From Bacillota bacterium (GTDB taxonomy: Bacteria > Bacillota > Clostridia > Tissierellales > Sedimentibacteraceae), in contig JAEXUD010000061.1 of the NCBI GenBank assembly GCA_023453025.1, positions 1 to 64,000 of the forward strand: 64,000 nucleotides of DNA, given 5' to 3'. Under the pieces are notes generated by a model, which did not search any database, was not told where the DNA came from, and worked only from the letters and a program-made list of their open reading frames with translations. The position numbers and the translations under genes are program-made. Below, piece by piece: positions 1 through 8,830 of this stretch; the stretch's first letter is position 1; every line of letters starts with the position of its first letter.

Positions 1-69
1 ATATCCACCTTCACCTTTTAAGTATGCATCAACAACCTTTTTCTTAAATTCATAGCCATATTTTGCCAT
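1..69 (-). CDS. IS3-family transposase OrfA, N-terminal fragment (cut by window edge)
   Basis: The frame opens with ATG at 69 and reads MAKYGYEFKKKVVDAYLKGE and on to the window edge. This is the typical start of the helix-turn-helix OrfA of IS150-group elements. A GGGAGG ribosome-binding site lies about 10 bases upstream. Only 23 codons are inside the window, so whether the gene is intact cannot be judged. OrfA binds the element's terminal repeats and is normally fused to the DDE catalytic OrfB by frameshifting; that part is not visible here. Confidence 0.75.
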   Translation of the reverse strand, partial: MAKYGYEFKKKVVDAYLKGEGGY

Positions 70-129
70 AAAAAGACCGACCTCCCAATCGTTAGATTTT
101 TGGTCTAACTTTTGGGGGTCGGTTCAACA
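1..129 (-). mobile_element. IS3-family (IS150-like) insertion sequence, left end, partial
   Basis: Read on the minus strand, the end begins TGTTGAACCGACCCCC and runs into a transposase start. This resembles the left ends of IS150-type IS3 elements. The first ~60 bases form an imperfect hairpin: GACCGACCTCCC pairs roughly with GGGGGTCGGT, with an inner GTTAGA/TCTAAC stem. Such a structure near the end could limit read-through into the transposase. The rest of the element lies left of base 1. The exact terminus (about 126-129) is uncertain because no target duplication can be seen. It sits 19 bp beyond the stop codon of the SLH transglycosylase gene. Confidence 0.75.
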
Positions 130-147
130 TGACCTGCTCTTTACTTT

Positions 148-1713
148 TTAATTTTTAATATTTCCCAGTTTGTCAATTATTTTTGCTGTAATAGCAGAAG
201 CCTCAGCTCTGGTCAGGTAATCATCCGGGCAAAAAATTCCTGTTCCTTTACCTGACATAATACCGTTTGTATATGATGCTTTAACAGCCATTGTTTCTTC
301 TTCACTTAATCCATCTAAGTCCGAAAAAATTGATTGAATATTTAGTTTTTCATATTCTTTATTTTCCCCGAATATATTTTGTATTAATTTTGCAGCTTCT
401 ATTCTTGTTAGATCTTCTAATGGATTCAGCTCACCTTTATAATCTTCTAATAAGCCTAAATCATTTAAATTCTGAATAAATTCAACTGCCCATGGGTGAA
501 TTTCTTCGGCATCTGTAAATGGCAATGCATTTCCTTCTGTTACAATTGTATCCTTATCTTCATTGTTTCCGGCAATTTGATTCTCTTCTGATGCTTCTGT
601 GTTTTTTGTTTCTTCTGTCTCATCTGTTTCTTCTGTACTTTCTGCTTCTTCTTTTTCCGGTATGTTCTCTTCACTGTTGTCTATTGCTTTACTTAAAAAA
701 ATTAAAAATTCTTCTTTTGTTGCTATATTGTCAGGGTTAAAGGATGATGCCTCATTGATTACCCCTTCACTGTAAAGTTCCATAATATCTTTTCTTGCCC
801 AATGGTATGATATGTCATCAAAGACATATCTGCCGTGTTCTGTGTCTCCTGTCCTTAATAACCAATTTCTCTCAATCCAGCCTTCCTTGTATTCATCGAT
901 ATATACCTTATACCAGTAATAACCATTTTGAAGAACAGGACCTTCTGTTATTATTCCAAGCTGATTTACTTCAAGCTCATGAATATACTTACCTGCAGGA
1001 GCATCTCTTAACTGATATTCTGTTCTTATCCCATCAGTTCTAACATAGTCTCCTACATCATATAGGATTATATTTCCGCTGTTTGTATATTCCGGTGTCG
1101 GCACAACCAAAGACCTGCTTGGTTTACCTGACTTAGGCAGATAAGAAAAATCAATATTGTTGATTGTTTGTCCATATTCTTTTTCAGCAATATAATATAT
1201 CAGCTGCTGGTAAGTAAAATCCTTATTGTATGTGGATAACATATTTGGGTTGTTACTCTGAGCCCAGCCATTGTAAGCCCAAAGTGCAAAATACCAGTTT
1301 TCCAGGATATTAGGATCCATATTACCAACACTTGATACGCTTTGATATGAACTCATGCTCCACTTATTTAGCAGCACATCTGCCCCTGCTTCGATATTAT
1401 ACATTATATCATACTTGAGTTTATCGGTATCATATCCGCCGTATCTATTGTTTATTTGCATTAATCCAATGCTGCTTCCGGTTATTTTCGGGCTTCCATC
1501 GGAATTAAAATGCTCATAAACAGATTCCACTCTTGCAATGGTCTTCAATATAACTGAAGGTATTGCTCTCTTTTCTGCAACTTCTTCAATTTTAGCTTCT
1601 AATTCTTCTCGTGGAGGATTATAGCTTTGTGCATTTGCAAGTGTGTTAATCGTAAATATAAAAATGAAAATCAACACTATAATTTTACGGGTTTTGGTTT
1701 TCAATACTTTCAT
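148..1713 (-). CDS. SLH-anchored lytic transglycosylase (SLT-SH3-SLH3), secreted
   Basis: This 521-residue exported cell-wall protein has a signal peptide at residues ~1-28. An SLT lysozyme-like domain spans ~45-150, with the likely catalytic Glu63 in ARVES and a following SSIGLMQI motif. An SH3-like wall-binding segment follows at ~218-285. Three S-layer homology repeats (~297-345, ~398-450, ~460-515) complete it, with a Glu/Thr-rich linker between the first two. It probably cleaves peptidoglycan glycan strands while attached to secondary cell-wall polymer through its SLH repeats. The ATG at 1713 follows GGGAGG. It lies downstream of the sugar-nucleotide genes pgcA and galU on the same strand, which fits an envelope role. 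An IS end lies directly behind its stop codon. Substrate and exact cleavage chemistry are inferred from family. Confidence 0.85.
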   Translation of the reverse strand: MKVLKTKTRKIIVLIFIFIFTINTLANAQSYNPPREELEAKIEEVAEKRAIPSVILKTIARVESVYEHFNSDGSPKITGSSIGLMQINNRYGGYDTDKLKYDIMYNIEAGADVLLNKWSMSSYQSVSSVGNMDPNILENWYFALWAYNGWAQSNNPNMLSTYNKDFTYQQLIYYIAEKEYGQTINNIDFSYLPKSGKPSRSLVVPTPEYTNSGNIILYDVGDYVRTDGIRTEYQLRDAPAGKYIHELEVNQLGIITEGPVLQNGYYWYKVYIDEYKEGWIERNWLLRTGDTEHGRYVFDDISYHWARKDIMELYSEGVINEASSFNPDNIATKEEFLIFLSKAIDNSEENIPEKEEAESTEETDETEETKNTEASEENQIAGNNEDKDTIVTEGNALPFTDAEEIHPWAVEFIQNLNDLGLLEDYKGELNPLEDLTRIEAAKLIQNIFGENKEYEKLNIQSIFSDLDGLSEEETMAVKASYTNGIMSGKGTGIFCPDDYLTRAEASAITAKIIDKLGNIKN

Positions 1714-1751
1714 ATTTACAGCCTCCCATTTTAGATTTTAACCGTTAACTG

Positions 1752-3461
1752 CTAACTGTTTACTTGTATACGGTCAATTAAGTTTAATATTTCTTTCTTT
1801 GCCTTTTCCAATATTTCCATGGATTTGGCTCTGTTTTCCCCCTTAATTGAAAAATAAACCTTTAATTTCGGCTCTGTTCCCGATGGGCGAAGCACCAGCC
1901 ATGAACCGTCTTCAAATGTAAATTTTAATACATCTGATTTAGGATAACTTAATTTTTCAGTCTTCCCATCAATCAAATTTAAAGCAATACCCAGTTTGTA
2001 ATCATATATGTACGGTATATTTTTTTCAGCCAATTTATTAATTTTATTCTCCCTGAAGTATTCCATTATGGATTTCATTTTGCTAAGCCCGGCAACCCCC
2101 GTAAAACTTAATGAAACTGTTTCTTCTATATAATAACCATGTTCCCTGTAGATATCATTAAGAACATCTAAAAGCAATTTTCCTTTTTTCTTATAATATG
2201 CAGCCATTTCGCAAATGAGTACTGATGCAATTACCGCATCTTTATCTCTGACAAAAGTTCCTGCTAAATAGCCATAGCTTTCTTCATATCCGAATAAAAA
2301 ACTATGTTTCTTTGAATCTTCAAACTTCTGCATTAATTCAGCTATATATTTAAATCCTGTTAATGTGTCAAATGCATCGACATTGTACTTAGATGCAATT
2401 GCTCTTCCTATTTCGCTGGTAACTATTGTTAATACAATTGCTCCATTCTCGGGAATTCTACCCTGTTCACTCATAGAGCCAAGAACATAATTTAAAAGCA
2501 ATGCTCCGGTTTGATTTCCATTTAGCGGAACGTACTCTCCCTGATGGTTTTTAATCACCAAGCCAACCCTGTCACAGTCCGGATCAGTGCCTATAATTAT
2601 TTCTGCATTAGATTCCTCAGCCCTTTTTATAGCTATTTCAAACGAGCTTATTTCTTCAGGATTAGGAGACTTAACTGTTGAAAACTGTGGGTCTGGTTCT
2701 TCCTGCTCCTTTACAACAAATATATTTTTATATCCTAATTCATCAAGTGCTTTTCTCACAAGCATATTGCCTGTACCATGAAGAGGTGTGTATATTATTT
2801 TTATATTTTTATCTGTATCATCGTTAAGACTTAATTTTTTTACTTCGTTTATATACATTGTATCAATTTCATTTCCAATTATATGAATTTTTTCATTGTT
2901 ATCAAATTTTGAATACTTAATGTCCTTTAACATTACCATCTTAATTTTATTAACAATTGCATCGGCATCTTCCACCACCTGTCCTCCATATTGGTCATAA
3001 ACCTTGTATCCATTGTACTCCGGAGGGTTATGGCTGGCTGTAATAACAACTCCTGCTTTACATTTGAATTGTCTGACTGTAAATGAAAGCTCCGGTGTAG
3101 GTCTTAAGCTTTCAAACAGATAAACATTTATATTATTAGCTGCAAATACACATGCTGCTTTCTCTGAAAATTCTCTTGACATATTTCTCGAATCGTATGC
3201 TATAGCAACACAGATTTCATCATTGTATTTTTCATTTAAATAATCAGCTATGCCTTGAGTTGCCTTTGCTACTGTCACAATGTTTATACGATTAGAGCCC
3301 GCCCCGATTTTCCCCCTCATTCCTCCGGTGCCGAATTCTAATTCCTTAAAAAATCTGTCTTCTATTTCTGTATCGTCTTTTTCGATTTTTTTCAGCTCTT
3401 CTTTTAATTCATCGTCAACATATGGGCTTTCAAGCCACATATCATATTTTTCCCTATACAT
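1752..3461 (-). CDS. pgcA: Alpha-phosphoglucomutase / phosphomannomutase
   Basis: This 569-residue alpha-D-phosphohexomutase interconverts glucose 6-phosphate and glucose 1-phosphate in the cytoplasm, feeding UDP-glucose synthesis. All four signature loops are present. The phosphoserine loop is TASHNPPEYNGYK (Ser143) and the Mg-binding loop is GTDPDCDR (~291-298). The sugar-recognition loop is GYEESYG (~393) and the C-terminal phosphate-binding loop is RPSGTEPK (~527). Length matches the long PgcA-type enzymes of Bacillota. It begins 10 bp after galU, whose product uses its glucose 1-phosphate, so the two are probably one operon. Activity on mannose or other hexose phosphates cannot be excluded. 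Confidence 0.93.
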   Translation of the reverse strand: MYREKYDMWLESPYVDDELKEELKKIEKDDTEIEDRFFKELEFGTGGMRGKIGAGSNRINIVTVAKATQGIADYLNEKYNDEICVAIAYDSRNMSREFSEKAACVFAANNINVYLFESLRPTPELSFTVRQFKCKAGVVITASHNPPEYNGYKVYDQYGGQVVEDADAIVNKIKMVMLKDIKYSKFDNNEKIHIIGNEIDTMYINEVKKLSLNDDTDKNIKIIYTPLHGTGNMLVRKALDELGYKNIFVVKEQEEPDPQFSTVKSPNPEEISSFEIAIKRAEESNAEIIIGTDPDCDRVGLVIKNHQGEYVPLNGNQTGALLLNYVLGSMSEQGRIPENGAIVLTIVTSEIGRAIASKYNVDAFDTLTGFKYIAELMQKFEDSKKHSFLFGYEESYGYLAGTFVRDKDAVIASVLICEMAAYYKKKGKLLLDVLNDIYREHGYYIEETVSLSFTGVAGLSKMKSIMEYFRENKINKLAEKNIPYIYDYKLGIALNLIDGKTEKLSYPKSDVLKFTFEDGSWLVLRPSGTEPKLKVYFSIKGENRAKSMEILEKAKKEILNLIDRIQVNS

Positions 3462-3471
3462 ATTAATCCCC

Positions 3472-4335
3472 CTATAAATCTAACTTGTGTAAATATGCCT
3501 TAAATTCATCCCTTAAATCATCCCTTTTAAGAGCATAATCGACTGTTGCTTCAAGAAATCCTATTTTGCTCCCAACATCATACCGTCTGCCTTCAAATGT
3601 ATATGCATAAACATTTTCAATATTACATAATTCCTTTAATCCGTCTGTAAGCTGTATTTCCCCGCCTACACCCTTTTTTGTTCCTTCGAGTATTTCAAAT
3701 ATTCTTGGAGTAATTATATATCTGCCAAGAATTGCTATGTTAGTTGGTGCAATTTCCTGAGACGGCTTTTCAACTAAATCCTTAACGGTATAAACTGAAT
3801 CATTCAATTTATCCCCTGAAACTATACCGTATTTGTTAACATTTTCCCACGCTACGGGTTGTACACCGAGAATTGTAGAATTGTACTGTTCAAATATTTC
3901 AATCATTTGCTTTAAGCATGGTTTTCGTGAATCCACTACATCGTCCCCGAGCAATACAGCAAAGGGTTCATTGCCTACAAATGACTTTGCGCAATAAACA
4001 GCATGACCTAATCCAAGTGGGTTTTTTTGTCTTACAGTATGAATGTTAATCATTCTGGAAATTTTTCTGACTTCTTCTAAAAGCTCTTCCTTGTTTGTTC
4101 TCCCAAGGTTCTCTTCAAGTTCAACAGCCCTGTCAAAATGGTCTTCTATTGAGCTCTTATTTCTGCCCGTAATAATTAAGACGTCTTCTATTCCGGAAGC
4201 AATTACTTCCTCAACAATATACTGAATTGTTGGTTTATCTACTATTGGCAGCATTTCCTTGGGAATCGCCTTAGTTACAGGCAAAAACCTTGTGCCTAGA
4301 CCGGCTGCCGGTATAATTGCTTTTTTTATTTTCAT
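3472..4335 (-). CDS. galU: UTP-glucose-1-phosphate uridylyltransferase
   Basis: This 287-residue enzyme makes UDP-glucose from UTP and glucose 1-phosphate. The N-terminal nucleotidyltransferase signature IPAAGLGTRFLPVTKAIPKE and the following LPIVDKPTIQYIVEE are the GalU hallmarks; the metal-binding region LLGDDVVDS is also present. It lies just upstream of pgcA in an apparent two-gene operon, giving glucose 6-phosphate to glucose 1-phosphate to UDP-glucose. The product probably supplies glycolipid or wall polysaccharide; the neighbouring mreB and SLH genes support an envelope context. A paralogue with different physiological use (gtaB-like) would look the same. Confidence 0.93.
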   Translation of the reverse strand: MKIKKAIIPAAGLGTRFLPVTKAIPKEMLPIVDKPTIQYIVEEVIASGIEDVLIITGRNKSSIEDHFDRAVELEENLGRTNKEELLEEVRKISRMINIHTVRQKNPLGLGHAVYCAKSFVGNEPFAVLLGDDVVDSRKPCLKQMIEIFEQYNSTILGVQPVAWENVNKYGIVSGDKLNDSVYTVKDLVEKPSQEIAPTNIAILGRYIITPRIFEILEGTKKGVGGEIQLTDGLKELCNIENVYAYTFEGRRYDVGSKIGFLEATVDYALKRDDLRDEFKAYLHKLDL

Positions 4336-4360
4336 ATCAAACCTCTATTCTAGACAATAA

Positions 4361-4388
4361 GACTCTGGCAATATTTATTGCCAGAATC
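4361..4388 (-). terminator. Probable mreB terminator hairpin
   Basis: Minus strand: GATTCTGGCAAT pairs with ATTGCCAGAGTC around a short AAAT loop, followed by TTATTGTC. It lies between the mreB stop and the galU start. The T-tract is weak, so partial read-through into galU is possible. Confidence 0.6.
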
Positions 4389-4407
4389 ATATTTAATATA
4401 TTACCTA

Positions 4408-5442
4408 TTATAATGATGCACCGTAATTAGTTTTAATGTTGTCAGTAATTAAAGAATCTTTTAGTACATCCATATGTTCAAGGGATTGACCTGTTCCTTT
4501 TGCAACACAAGAAATTGCATCGTCAGCTATTGTTACATCAAGACCGGTTCTTTTAGCTATTAATTTATCTAATCCTTGAATCAGACATCCGCCGCCTGTC
4601 ATAACAATACCCTTTTCACTAATATCTGCTGCTAATTCAGGAGGAGTTTTTTCAAGTACTGAATGAACAGCGTCTGCAATTGTAGTTATGGTTTCTTCTA
4701 ATGCCTCAAGCATATCTGAAGATGATATTGTCAAGTTTACCGGCAAGCCTGTAACAAGATTTCTTCCCCTTACTTCCATATACTTTTCTTCTTCGGCAGG
4801 GAAAGCAGCTCCTATACTTATTTTAAGCTCTTCAGCGCTTCTTAAACCAATCATTACATTGTATTTTTTTCTTACATATCTTACAATAGCCTCGTCACAT
4901 TTGTCTCCGGCAACCTTTATTGACCTGCTTACAACAATTCCGCCTAGTGAAATTACAGCTATATCTGTTGTTCCTCCACCCATATCAATAATCATGTGAC
5001 CGGATGGTTTAGTGATATCTAGCCCCGATCCTATAGCCGCAGCTACAGGCTCTTCAATTAAGTATGTCTTTTTTGCTCCTGCGTTCAGACTTGCTTCCAG
5101 CACTGCTCTCTTTTCAACTTCTGTCACTCCGCTTGGCACACAAATGATCACTCTTGGTTTAATAATTGAATTCCCAACTGCTTTTTTGATAAAATACTTA
5201 AGCATTTTTTCTGTTATGTCAAAATCTGATATAACACCCTCTCTTAAAGGTCTTATAGCAACAATGTTGCCCGGTGTACGTCCGAGCATCTTTCTGGCTT
5301 CTTCACCGACCTCTAATATTTTATTAGTATTTATATCAATTGCAACAACAGAAGGCTCATTAATAACAATTCCCTTTCCCTTTATGTATACCAACACGCT
5401 GGCAGTACCAAGGTCGATTCCAATATCCATTCTGAAACCCAT
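4408..5442 (-). CDS. mreB: Rod-shape-determining actin-like protein MreB/Mbl
   Basis: This is a bacterial actin homologue of 344 residues that polymerises under the membrane and guides wall synthesis during elongation. The ATPase phosphate-1 loop is IGIDLGTASVLVY, the phosphate-2 region is IIDMGGGTTDIAVI, and the adenosine loop has MTGGGCLIQGLD. The start chosen is the ATG at 5442, because AGGAGG lies 6 bases ahead of it. An in-frame upstream ATG at 5502 has no such site. A TTGAAA-N17-TATAAT promoter precedes it. There is no mreC or mreD alongside, so it is a solitary mreB/mbl-type gene; which paralogue it is cannot be settled here. Confidence 0.92.
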   Translation of the reverse strand: MGFRMDIGIDLGTASVLVYIKGKGIVINEPSVVAIDINTNKILEVGEEARKMLGRTPGNIVAIRPLREGVISDFDITEKMLKYFIKKAVGNSIIKPRVIICVPSGVTEVEKRAVLEASLNAGAKKTYLIEEPVAAAIGSGLDITKPSGHMIIDMGGGTTDIAVISLGGIVVSRSIKVAGDKCDEAIVRYVRKKYNVMIGLRSAEELKISIGAAFPAEEEKYMEVRGRNLVTGLPVNLTISSSDMLEALEETITTIADAVHSVLEKTPPELAADISEKGIVMTGGGCLIQGLDKLIAKRTGLDVTIADDAISCVAKGTGQSLEHMDVLKDSLITDNIKTNYGASL

Positions 5443-5530
5443 TTTTATCCTCCTGTATAAGATACCTGTTTTATTTTGCTTATTCTCATTCAAACTATGC
5501 AAAATTTAACTTATAATCATAATGATAAAA

Positions 5531-5559
5531 ATTATATCATATAATAAACATAATTTCAA
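5531..5559 (-). promoter_or_regulatory. Sigma-A-type promoter for mreB
   Basis: Minus strand TTGAAA (5559-5554), 17-base spacer, TATAAT (5536-5531). It is about 90 bases upstream of the mreB start. Confidence 0.7.
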
Positions 5560-5664
5560 TTATTTGTTTTAGTTTTAGAAATTCTACTATGATTTTTAGT
5601 CAAAGTAAAATTAAAAGTCATTTTGAGTTAACATAATTACTCTAATGACTTCTTAAATGATAAT

Positions 5665-6819
5665 TTATTTTTTTAAAAGCTTCTTAATTTTCTGAACAGG
5701 ATCCAGCAATTCACTTAAGGATCCGTCATAATTCAATGTATCAATAATATTTGCTATATATTTTGACATGTCAACTTCTGTATACCATGATTTTTGTAAA
5801 AGTTCAGGTTTTCTGTATATCATATTGGTAGTAAATATTCTTTTTATTGTACCTTCTTCGTATGCCTTGTCAAATTTAGCAAAACCTTCTGTAAAAAGGC
5901 CAAATGAAGCAAATACATACACATTCCTTGCTTTTCTTTCCTTTAATTTTTTTGCAACATCAATCATTGAATCACCGGAGGCAATCATATCGTCAACAAC
6001 AATAACATCCTTGCCTTCTACGTTATCACCTAAAAATTCATGACTTACAACCGGATTTTTCCCATTTACAATAACAGAATAGTCTCGTCTTTTATAAAAC
6101 ATACCAAGATCTAATTCCATAACTGACGAATAATAAATACATCTCGACATTCCGCCTTCATCAGGTGAAATAACCATCATGTGATTTCTGTCTATTTGTG
6201 CATCAGGTTCAGTTTTTACAAATGACTTAATCATTTGATAATGCGGGTGAAAATCTTCAAAGCCATGCAAAGGAATAGCATTTTGGACTCTTGGGTCATG
6301 TATATCAAAGGAAATTATATTTTCAACACCCATTGAGGTAAGCTCCTGTAAAGCTAATGCACAATCAAGTGATTCTCTTGTTGCTCTTTTATGCTGTCTG
6401 CCTTCGTAAAGCATAGGCATAATTACCGTTATTCTCTTTTCTTTACCATTCATGGCAGCAATTATTCTTTTTAAGTCCTGATAATGATCATCTGGACTCA
6501 TTGGAACATTCATACCGTACATTTTAAATGTAACGCCATAGTTAAATACATCAGATATAATAAAGACGTCATGACCTCTTACAGTTTCATTAAGTACACC
6601 TTTTGCTTCACCGGATCCAAATCTTGGACAAGCGGCATCAAGCAAGTATGTTCTTACAGGAACTGATTCTTCAGAATATATAACACCATTTTCATCCTGT
6701 CTCCACTCTTTTAAATAAAAATCAATTTTAGCTGCAATTTCTTCACAGCCTTTCATGGCTATAATAGACAATTGACCAAATGGATGAGGCTCATTGTACG
6801 TAAATTCATTTATATTCAT
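5665..6819 (-). CDS. prs: Ribose-phosphate pyrophosphokinase, long form
   Basis: PRPP synthetase makes 5-phosphoribosyl-1-pyrophosphate from ribose 5-phosphate and ATP for nucleotide, His and Trp synthesis. At 384 residues it is longer than the classical ~315-residue enzyme and resembles the extended form seen in many anaerobes. The PRPP-binding signature VVDDMIASGDSMIDVAKKL is clear near residue 275, and the ribose-phosphate region EGRQHKRATRESLDC near 140. A good AGGAGG site precedes the ATG at 6819. It is probably transcribed alone from the TTGACA promoter just upstream. Confidence 0.92.
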   Translation of the reverse strand: MNINEFTYNEPHPFGQLSIIAMKGCEEIAAKIDFYLKEWRQDENGVIYSEESVPVRTYLLDAACPRFGSGEAKGVLNETVRGHDVFIISDVFNYGVTFKMYGMNVPMSPDDHYQDLKRIIAAMNGKEKRITVIMPMLYEGRQHKRATRESLDCALALQELTSMGVENIISFDIHDPRVQNAIPLHGFEDFHPHYQMIKSFVKTEPDAQIDRNHMMVISPDEGGMSRCIYYSSVMELDLGMFYKRRDYSVIVNGKNPVVSHEFLGDNVEGKDVIVVDDMIASGDSMIDVAKKLKERKARNVYVFASFGLFTEGFAKFDKAYEEGTIKRIFTTNMIYRKPELLQKSWYTEVDMSKYIANIIDTLNYDGSLSELLDPVQKIKKLLKK

Positions 6820-6865
6820 TTTTTCCTCCTGTAAAATATAGCAACCTTCTTCGTTTTTCTTTTAC

Positions 6866-6893
6866 ATTCTATCAAATATTTATTAATTGTCAA
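6866..6893 (-). promoter_or_regulatory. Promoter for prs
   Basis: Minus strand TTGACA (6893-6888), 16-base spacer, TAGAAT (6871-6866), about 45 bases before the prs ATG. Confidence 0.75.
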
Positions 6894-6927
6894 AACAAAG
6901 TGAGATTAATTTTGTTAAGATATCTTA

Positions 6928-6968
6928 ATAAAAAAACTATAACAGGTTTTCGACCTTGTTATAGTTTT
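6928..6968 (-). terminator. Rho-independent terminator of the hybrid histidine kinase gene
   Basis: Minus strand hairpin AAACTATAACAAGG/CCTGTTATAGTTT with a short loop, then a run of seven T. It starts a few bases after the kinase stop codon. Confidence 0.85.
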
Positions 6969-6973
6969 TAGTT

Positions 6974-8197
6974 TTACATATATATTTTAGCTATTTGTAC
7001 AGATAAATCTTCATATGTAAATGGCTTATGAATTATTACTTGACCTTGTTTGATAAGGTCCTCATAATCTGCCTGCCTGGCATAACCTGTAATAAAGAAC
7101 GTTTTAGTATTTTTATCTACTTTCTTCATTTCTTCATACAGCTGTTTGCCTGTCATTACAGGCATTGATAAATCAATTACCGAAAAAGCCAGTTTACTGA
7201 AGTTTTTATTGTAATATTCCAATGCCTCCTGAGGCTTGCAGAATTTAATAACATCATACCCCAGGTCCTCAAGAAGTTCTGATTCTACATCAAGCACATT
7301 TTCATCATCATCAACCAGCATAATCAAGCTGCTTTTTATGTCAAATCTTACGTTAGTATGTCCAGCTTGTTTTTTATTGTACACAGGTAAAAAGATTTCA
7401 AACCGTGTACCATTTCCAGTCTTGCTTTTCACATTAATGAACCCTGAATGGGATTTAACTGTCCCAAAAACAACTGATAGTCCCAGACCGGTTCCTTTTG
7501 ATTTTGTTTTAGTGGTATAATACGGTTCAAATATTTTCATCACGACATCATCGCTTATACCCATTCCGTTATCCTCAACATATATGGTTATATATTGTCC
7601 TGGTTTTAATGTTTCACCATGACTCAGAACAATTTCTTGAAAAACAACGGTATCAACAGTTCCCACTTCAATTTTTCCAAATGAATTTTCAAAAGCATCT
7701 CTGGAATTCAGAATCAAATTAACTATCATATTTTCTATTTGCGCTTCGTCTCCCAATATCATTTTATTGGAAGCACCGTATTTGTACGTCAGTTCAGCTT
7801 TTTTGTCAAGTATGGACTCAACCATGTTACATGAGTTGTCCATTACGCTTTTTAAATTAATGAGTTTGTTTGTGCTGCTTTCCTTTTTAGAAAACATTAG
7901 TATTTTCTTGGTCAAATTTGCCGTGCTTTGAGAAATATGAATTATTCTTTCAGCATATTCCTTAATTTTAGTCAAGTCTTCCGTCCGTTGTATCATAGTG
8001 GCATTACCTATGATACTCATTAATTGGTTGTTAAAATCATGAGCAATGCCTCCTGCCAATTGACCCAAGGCTGCCATTTTCTCGCTTTGTCTTCTTGCAA
8101 CTTCCTGCATTTCCTGCAAGTCCTGCAAGTCCTCGATGTCATTAAGATCTTTTAAATCTTCTCTTGAAATTACTTGCATCTCTTCGCTACTAATCAT
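6974..8197 (-). CDS. Orphan hybrid histidine kinase (HisKA-HATPase-REC), soluble
   Basis: This 407-residue signalling protein has the dimerisation/phosphoacceptor box GGIAHDFNNQLMSIIGNA (~residues 52-69). A HATPase domain follows with an N box NLILNSRDAFE, G1 DNGMGI and G2 GTGLGLSVV. The C-terminal receiver has DDDE, phospho-acceptor Asp in VIDLSMP, the conserved Thr in FFITG and Lys in IHKPF. No transmembrane or recognised sensory domain precedes the kinase. The N-terminus is instead a short Asp/Leu repeat (DLKDLNDIEDLQDLQEMQE), probably coiled coil, encoded by near-repeats of CTGCAAGTC. No response regulator with an output domain is adjacent. It probably works with a remote partner or by protein interaction. 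The family resembles NtrB-like kinase cores. Confidence 0.87.
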   Translation of the reverse strand: MISSEEMQVISREDLKDLNDIEDLQDLQEMQEVARRQSEKMAALGQLAGGIAHDFNNQLMSIIGNATMIQRTEDLTKIKEYAERIIHISQSTANLTKKILMFSKKESSTNKLINLKSVMDNSCNMVESILDKKAELTYKYGASNKMILGDEAQIENMIVNLILNSRDAFENSFGKIEVGTVDTVVFQEIVLSHGETLKPGQYITIYVEDNGMGISDDVVMKIFEPYYTTKTKSKGTGLGLSVVFGTVKSHSGFINVKSKTGNGTRFEIFLPVYNKKQAGHTNVRFDIKSSLIMLVDDDENVLDVESELLEDLGYDVIKFCKPQEALEYYNKNFSKLAFSVIDLSMPVMTGKQLYEEMKKVDKNTKTFFITGYARQADYEDLIKQGQVIIHKPFTYEDLSVQIAKIYM

Positions 8198-8510
8198 TTG
8201 TTCCCCTTTACCTTCTCTAAGTTATTTATCCATGTAAATATACAATTATTGAAACGAAAATTTTGTAGAAAAATGTTGTAATATTAAAAAAAATATAAAA
8301 TAATTTGTTTTTTGCCGGAAGACATTTCACATCAATATTTATTAAGAAAAATACTGGTAATCAAACGATAAAATTAAAAATATGCAAGTCCCTTCTCCAA
8401 ATAATTGCTGCGCAACTTTAACCGGAGGTACATAGGCCGTCCTTAATGGCAATAACGTTCCGTCCTTTTGCAATCCTCGGTTTTTTATTAAGAGAACTTT
8501 TCCAGTATAT
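8198..8510. other. Non-coding stretch upstream of the kinase gene and downstream of tRNA-Lys
   Basis: About 310 bases of AT-rich sequence with no gene I can support. Bases ~8390-8500 are less AT-rich than their surroundings and keep a 75-codon open frame on the minus strand. That frame starts within tRNA-Lys and runs through its terminator, so it is not a credible gene. Confidence 0.5.
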
Positions 8511-8551
8511 AAAAAAGCAACATCCAACGTCGCGAAGAGCGTCAAATGTTG
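8511..8551 (-). terminator. tRNA-Lys terminator
   Basis: Minus strand CAACATTTGACG pairs (with G-U pairs) with CGTTGGATGTTG around a ten-base loop, followed by CTTTTTT. It begins 8 bases after the tRNA 3' end. Confidence 0.85.
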
Positions 8552-8558
8552 TTTATAA

Positions 8559-8634
8559 TGGTGATCCATCGGCGATTCGAACGCCGGACACCTTGATTAA
8601 AAGTCAAGTGCTCTGCCTGCTGAGCTAATGGATC
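8559..8634 (-). tRNA. tRNA-Lys (anticodon UUU), CCA encoded
   Basis: A complete cloverleaf on the minus strand. The acceptor GATCCAT pairs with ATGGATC, followed by discriminator A and an encoded CCA. The anticodon stem CTTGA/TCAAG encloses CTTTTAA, giving anticodon TTT. The T arm contains GTTCGAATC. A strong promoter and terminator flank it, so it is a single-gene unit. Confidence 0.97.
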
Positions 8635-8654
8635 ATATTTTCAATAACTTTTAT

Positions 8655-8683
8655 ATAATAACAAGCATGTCTAATCTTGTCAA
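8655..8683 (-). promoter_or_regulatory. tRNA-Lys promoter
   Basis: Minus strand TTGACA (8683-8678), 17-base spacer, TATTAT (8660-8655), about 20 bases before the tRNA 5' end. Confidence 0.85.
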
Positions 8684-8778
8684 TAATTTTTTTGGATTTT
8701 ATTCTGTTAATCATTGCATGCTATATAATTAATATTGTATTTTGCACAAAATAATAATTTTTATGTATATTAATAATG

Positions 8779-8807
8779 TTGACTTATATTTTTTATAATG
8801 ATAGAAT
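8779..8807 (+). promoter_or_regulatory. Promoter for the aminotransferase gene
   Basis: TTGACT (8779-8784), 17-base spacer, TAGAAT (8802-8807). The predicted transcript would start near 8813, which rules out an in-frame upstream ATG at 8798 and supports translation from 8831. Confidence 0.7.
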
Positions 8808-8830
8808 TAAAGAAAAAACGAGGTGATAAT

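Noticed and set aside
5012..5509. 165-codon frame antisense to mreB
   Set aside because: Shadow of a well-supported gene; hydrophobic Ser/Ile/Phe-rich composition is typical of antisense frames here.
8342..8569. 75-codon minus-strand frame between tRNA-Lys and the kinase gene, with a stretch reminiscent of copper-amine-oxidase-like repeats
   Set aside because: It begins inside the tRNA and crosses its terminator; no ribosome-binding site and no convincing family match.
8779..8799. TTGACT with nearby TATAAT, nine-base spacing
   Set aside because: Spacing is too short for a promoter; TAGAAT at 17 bases is used instead.
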